A stretch of DNA of 64,000 bases, taken from NCBI GenBank assembly GCA_002786025.1, contig NHNW01000003.1, positions 124,001 to 188,000 of the forward strand. The letters are read 5' to 3'. The notes under the pieces were generated by a model that made no database searches, was not told the origin of the DNA, and saw only the letters and a program-made list of their open reading frames with translations. Shown piece by piece: positions 61,379-64,000 of the stretch. Each line of letters starts with the position of its first letter. The first letter of the stretch is position 1. Source of the stretch: Zasmidium citrigriseum (lineage: Eukaryota; Ascomycota; Dothideomycetes; Mycosphaerellales; Mycosphaerellaceae). Made by a program: the position numbers and the translations under genes.

Positions 61379-61865
61379 TCACAGCCGGTCCTCGCTCCCA
61401 GTGTAGCCCATGGCCTTCCTCCACCAGGCATAGACGCGTCGTTTCTCCATCTCGGCAGCAAAGTCCTTGACAGCGTTGACCTCGAATACACCGCTTCGGC
61501 CAAGGCTACCACATTGGTCCAGAGAATTCGAATCCGAGTCCCGCTCAAGAACAGCCGGTCTAGAAGCAAGCTGATAGTCCTTGTATCTCAGCTTCTACAA
61601 AACACGCAAAGACACAGTCAGCAATCGCTCCACTTAGGTCAATGACAGACACAAGAACACAAATCTGACGCTGACGCACCTGAACACTCGCTACCCAACC
61701 CTCAACACCACCTTTCGCCCCCTCGACATACATAATCCCTGGAGGTCTCCCGCTGTGCAGTAACACAAAGACATTCTCTGCAGCGGCCGCCTGTCGCAGC
61801 TTGGCGACCTTCTTACGAGAGGTGATGTGGTGGGTGCGGATCAGGGCGTTCCAGCGGCCGCACAT
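61379..61865 (-). CDS. Prp3-C/DUF1115-type domain protein, 133 aa
   Basis: Exons 61865-61680 and 61594-61379 are joined across an 85-nt intron (GTGCGT...TTGTAG), frame maintained. The sequence SHHI-like start (RTHHITSRKKVAKLRQAAAA), LLHSGRPPGIMYVEGAKGGV and KLRYKDYQLASRP is characteristic of the C-terminal domain shared by splicing factor Prp3 and RWDD2 proteins (DUF1115, as I recall it). Homologs often have an N-terminal RWD domain, absent here. Either this is a short stand-alone form or an upstream exon was missed. The C-terminus is FAAEMEKRRVYAWWRKAMGY. Confidence 0.7.
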
Positions 61866-62642
61866 ACGTACACGCGGAACAATGGAACAATGGCTAGCGG
61901 AGATAGGGCGCTGAGGTCGATGCGGGCCCTAGATTGAGCGGCATTTGAATGGAGTAAGTGCTGATGGAGAGCAGGATGGTACGTGAGTGCGGCTGGAGAC
62001 GATGTCGTCGTTGATGGAGACTTGGGGAGAGAAGTCGCGGTATGGAACGAGAAAGAATTGATCTCAACGGAGAATGAAACGCAAATGTTCCCTATTGCAC
62101 CTATTGCTGATGCAGTACATTGCAGAAATCCTTACATATCTTCAAGACCGCCACTGGAGTTCCCGCCCTTGTGAAAGAGCAACGAAATCCTTCCTCGGCC
62201 AACACTTCTGACCCCGGCATTTCCTCCCCAAGAAGTCCAACACCACCCGCTCGCAATGCTGACTACCCACCTCACCTCACTTCTCATCGGCCGCTCCATC
62301 AATTGGCGCTGGAACCCACGGCGCCTATGCACATCCAAAGCATACGAGCCAAATCATCCCTGCAGACGCCCACGAGCGGCTAGCATCGCAAGTCTGAGCC
62401 TCGATGTAGCGTGTTGATCCTCCACCACGCATGCCACTACGGAACTTAGACCGTGTTCTGCGACAGCTGCAATGGGTCGTCAGCGTGAGCTTGGACGCCT
62501 TGATGGCGAATTGTTTTTGAGTAAGACTTCCGCTCGAATACTTATAGGTGAGGCATAGATATTCCCTCTTACTTCCTGACAACCCTCAAACTTTCTACTA
62601 TACTGCTCTCCTTGCAACACCATCTCTTTAAATACAATCAAA
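61866..62642. other. Divergent intergenic region
   Basis: About 780 bp between divergently transcribed genes. No TATA motif or RNA gene stands out. Confidence 0.45.
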
Positions 62643-64000
62643 ATGGGCTTCCCCTTCGCAGCCGACAAGATCGAACGCCGCCACTACATCAACGGCGAGT
62701 TCTGCGAATCGTCTGACAAGGGCACTTTCGAGCTCAAGTCGCCCTACAACCATGAGAAGATTGCCGATATCTGCGAAGCGACGGTAGATGACACCAACCG
62801 CGCTGTTGCAGCTGCCAAGGCTGCTTTCCCGGCATGGTCTGCGAAATCCCCAGCTGAGCGTGGAGCGTTGATGAAGCAGCTTGCGGCGAAAATTAAGGAG
62901 TTGCATGGTGAGCTGGCGCAGTTGAATGCTATGGATATGGGTCGTCCGGTGAGGATTGAACAATACAATATATGAGCGTCGGGCTTACAGTGTCTCTAGG
63001 TCTCGACGTACTTTGATGGATACTTCGCTGCTACCCTCATGGAACATTACGCAGAGGCAGGATATGAGGCAAAGGGAACGACCAGCTTGAACACTCCCGG
63101 CTTCGTGAACATGACTTTCCGTCAGCCTATCGGTCCAGTGGCTGCTATCATCCCATGGAACATCCCAACCCTCTCCTTCGCCATGAAGATAGGTCCAGCT
63201 CTGGCTGCAGGCTGCACAATCGTCCTCAAGACATCAGAGAAAGGTGAGCACCACAGCTCAGAACGTCAATTGCCCCCATCGATACTGACTTGTTCCTAGC
63301 ACCCCTAACACCCGCCCGCCTCGCCCACGCCGTCCACTCCATCGGCTTCCCCCCCGGCGTAATCAACATCCTCTCCGGCCACGGCACGCCCAGCGGTGCA
63401 ACCCTCGCCTCGCACATGGACATCCGAATGGTAAACTTCACCGGCTCCACCTTCACAGGCCGCAAAATCCAAGCCGCAGCCGCCTCGTCCAACCTCAAAA
63501 AAGTCGTCCTCGAACTCGGAGGCAAATCCCCCGCCATCGTCTTCGAAGACGCAGACATTGCCAAGGCTGCGGCCGAGACGTCTGCGAGCATGCATACGAT
63601 TATGGGACAGGCTTGTGTGGCGAATAGTCGGATTTATGTGCAGGAGAGTGTGGCGGAGAGGTTTAAGGGGGAGTTTATTAAGGCTTTTTCGGCGCCGAAG
63701 AGGGGGGATCCGTTGGATCCGGCGACGCAGCAGGGACCGCAGGCGGATGGGATTCAGCATGAGAGGATTAAATCCTATCTCCAAGCCGCGTCCGAAGGCA
63801 AAGGAAAGCTGGAGATGGGCGGCAAAGCGATGCAGATCGATGGCAAGGGATTCTTCATCGAACCGACGATGTACTCCGGCGTGGACGAGAACGAGAAGAC
63901 ACAGAAGGAAGAGGTCTTTGGACCTTTCTGTAACATCAACACGTTCAAGACCGAGGAGGAAGCTATGGCAAAGGCGAACGATACCGAGTATGGTCTTTAC
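62643..64000 (+). CDS. Aldehyde dehydrogenase (C-terminus beyond window)
   Basis: Exons 62643-62948, 63000-63243 and 63300 to the right edge. Introns are 51 nt (GTGAGG...CTCTAG) and 56 nt (GTGAGC...ACTGAC...CCTAG). The frame closes at both. Motifs are YINGEFCESSDKGTFELKSP, GPVAAIIPWNIPTLSFAMKI (cofactor-binding loop), NFTGSTFTGRKIQ, the general base in LELGGKSPAIVF, the nucleophile Cys in GQACVANSRIYV, and EEVFGPFCNI. This is an NAD(P)-dependent ALDH oxidising aldehydes to acids, cytosolic by its lack of a presequence. Closest types are the fungal Ald/betaine-aldehyde-like enzymes; the substrate is not determinable. Only the last few dozen residues are missing. Confidence 0.95.

Noticed and set aside
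1..64000. CRISPR arrays, insertion sequences, prophage or transposon ORFs
   Set aside because: None seen; eukaryotic genome with spliceosomal introns, and no transposase, reverse transcriptase or long terminal repeat was recognised.

Overview
The window is nuclear DNA of a filamentous ascomycete. Genes are compact, with one to three introns of about 47-66 nt that carry GT-AG ends and CTAAC/CTGAC branch sites. The gene content (Zn2Cys6 regulator, indoleamine dioxygenase plus kynureninase, exo-glucosaminidase, Dal5-type transporter) is typical of Pezizomycotina. A Dothideomycete is my best guess, but that is inference. About 33 protein genes are supported, on both strands, with no mobile element, CRISPR or virus.

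Layout: 0-5.5 kb holds a PAN-domain secreted protein, a split tRNA-like gene, a PQ-loop transporter and a small conserved protein. 8-18 kb holds methylenetetrahydrofolate reductase, a four-helix membrane protein, two small membrane proteins (one DUF4748-like), a dead GPH-type sugar transporter and the TFIIH helicase SSL2/XPB. 18-24 kb holds a Zn2Cys6 factor, then IDO and kynureninase transcribed from a shared promoter region. 24-36 kb holds a secreted protein, an MFS transporter, an SDR, UBC7, SEN2, a mitochondrial scramblase-family protein and a small secreted protein. 36-48 kb holds SGT1, PPX1, a zinc-ribbon gene, U6 snRNA, a KEN-box nuclear protein, an acid-ceramidase-like enzyme, a secreted protein and a membrane protein. 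48-64 kb holds an NmrA-like protein, a secreted hydrolase, a run of four orphan membrane/acidic genes, a GH2 exo-glucosaminidase, COX6, an interrupted initiator tRNA, a Prp3-C/DUF1115 protein and a partial aldehyde dehydrogenase.

The most unusual content is in RNA genes normally made by RNA polymerase III. At 60849-61024 a structurally perfect initiator tRNA-Met is broken by two short inserts (51 and 53 nt) at positions 15/16 and 30/31. Both look like spliceosomal introns (GC-AG with a CTAAC branch; GTAAGT...CAG). Removing them restores a 72-nt tRNA followed by a T7 terminator. At 2402-2599 (minus) a degenerate tRNA-Asp-like gene is broken in the same way by two 54-nt inserts, each ending CTAAC...CAG. 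The first insert carries an A-box consensus. The U6 snRNA gene at 40875-41035 has a 56-nt intron of the type known from fission yeast, and a 40-bp copy of its exon-intron junction lies 1.9 kb away. Together these suggest that in this lineage the mRNA-type splicing machinery also processes tRNA precursors. That is inference from sequence and needs RNA evidence.

Most intron boundaries were placed by hand from splice signals and reading-frame continuity. They close in frame in every gene listed except the zinc-ribbon gene at 39378.
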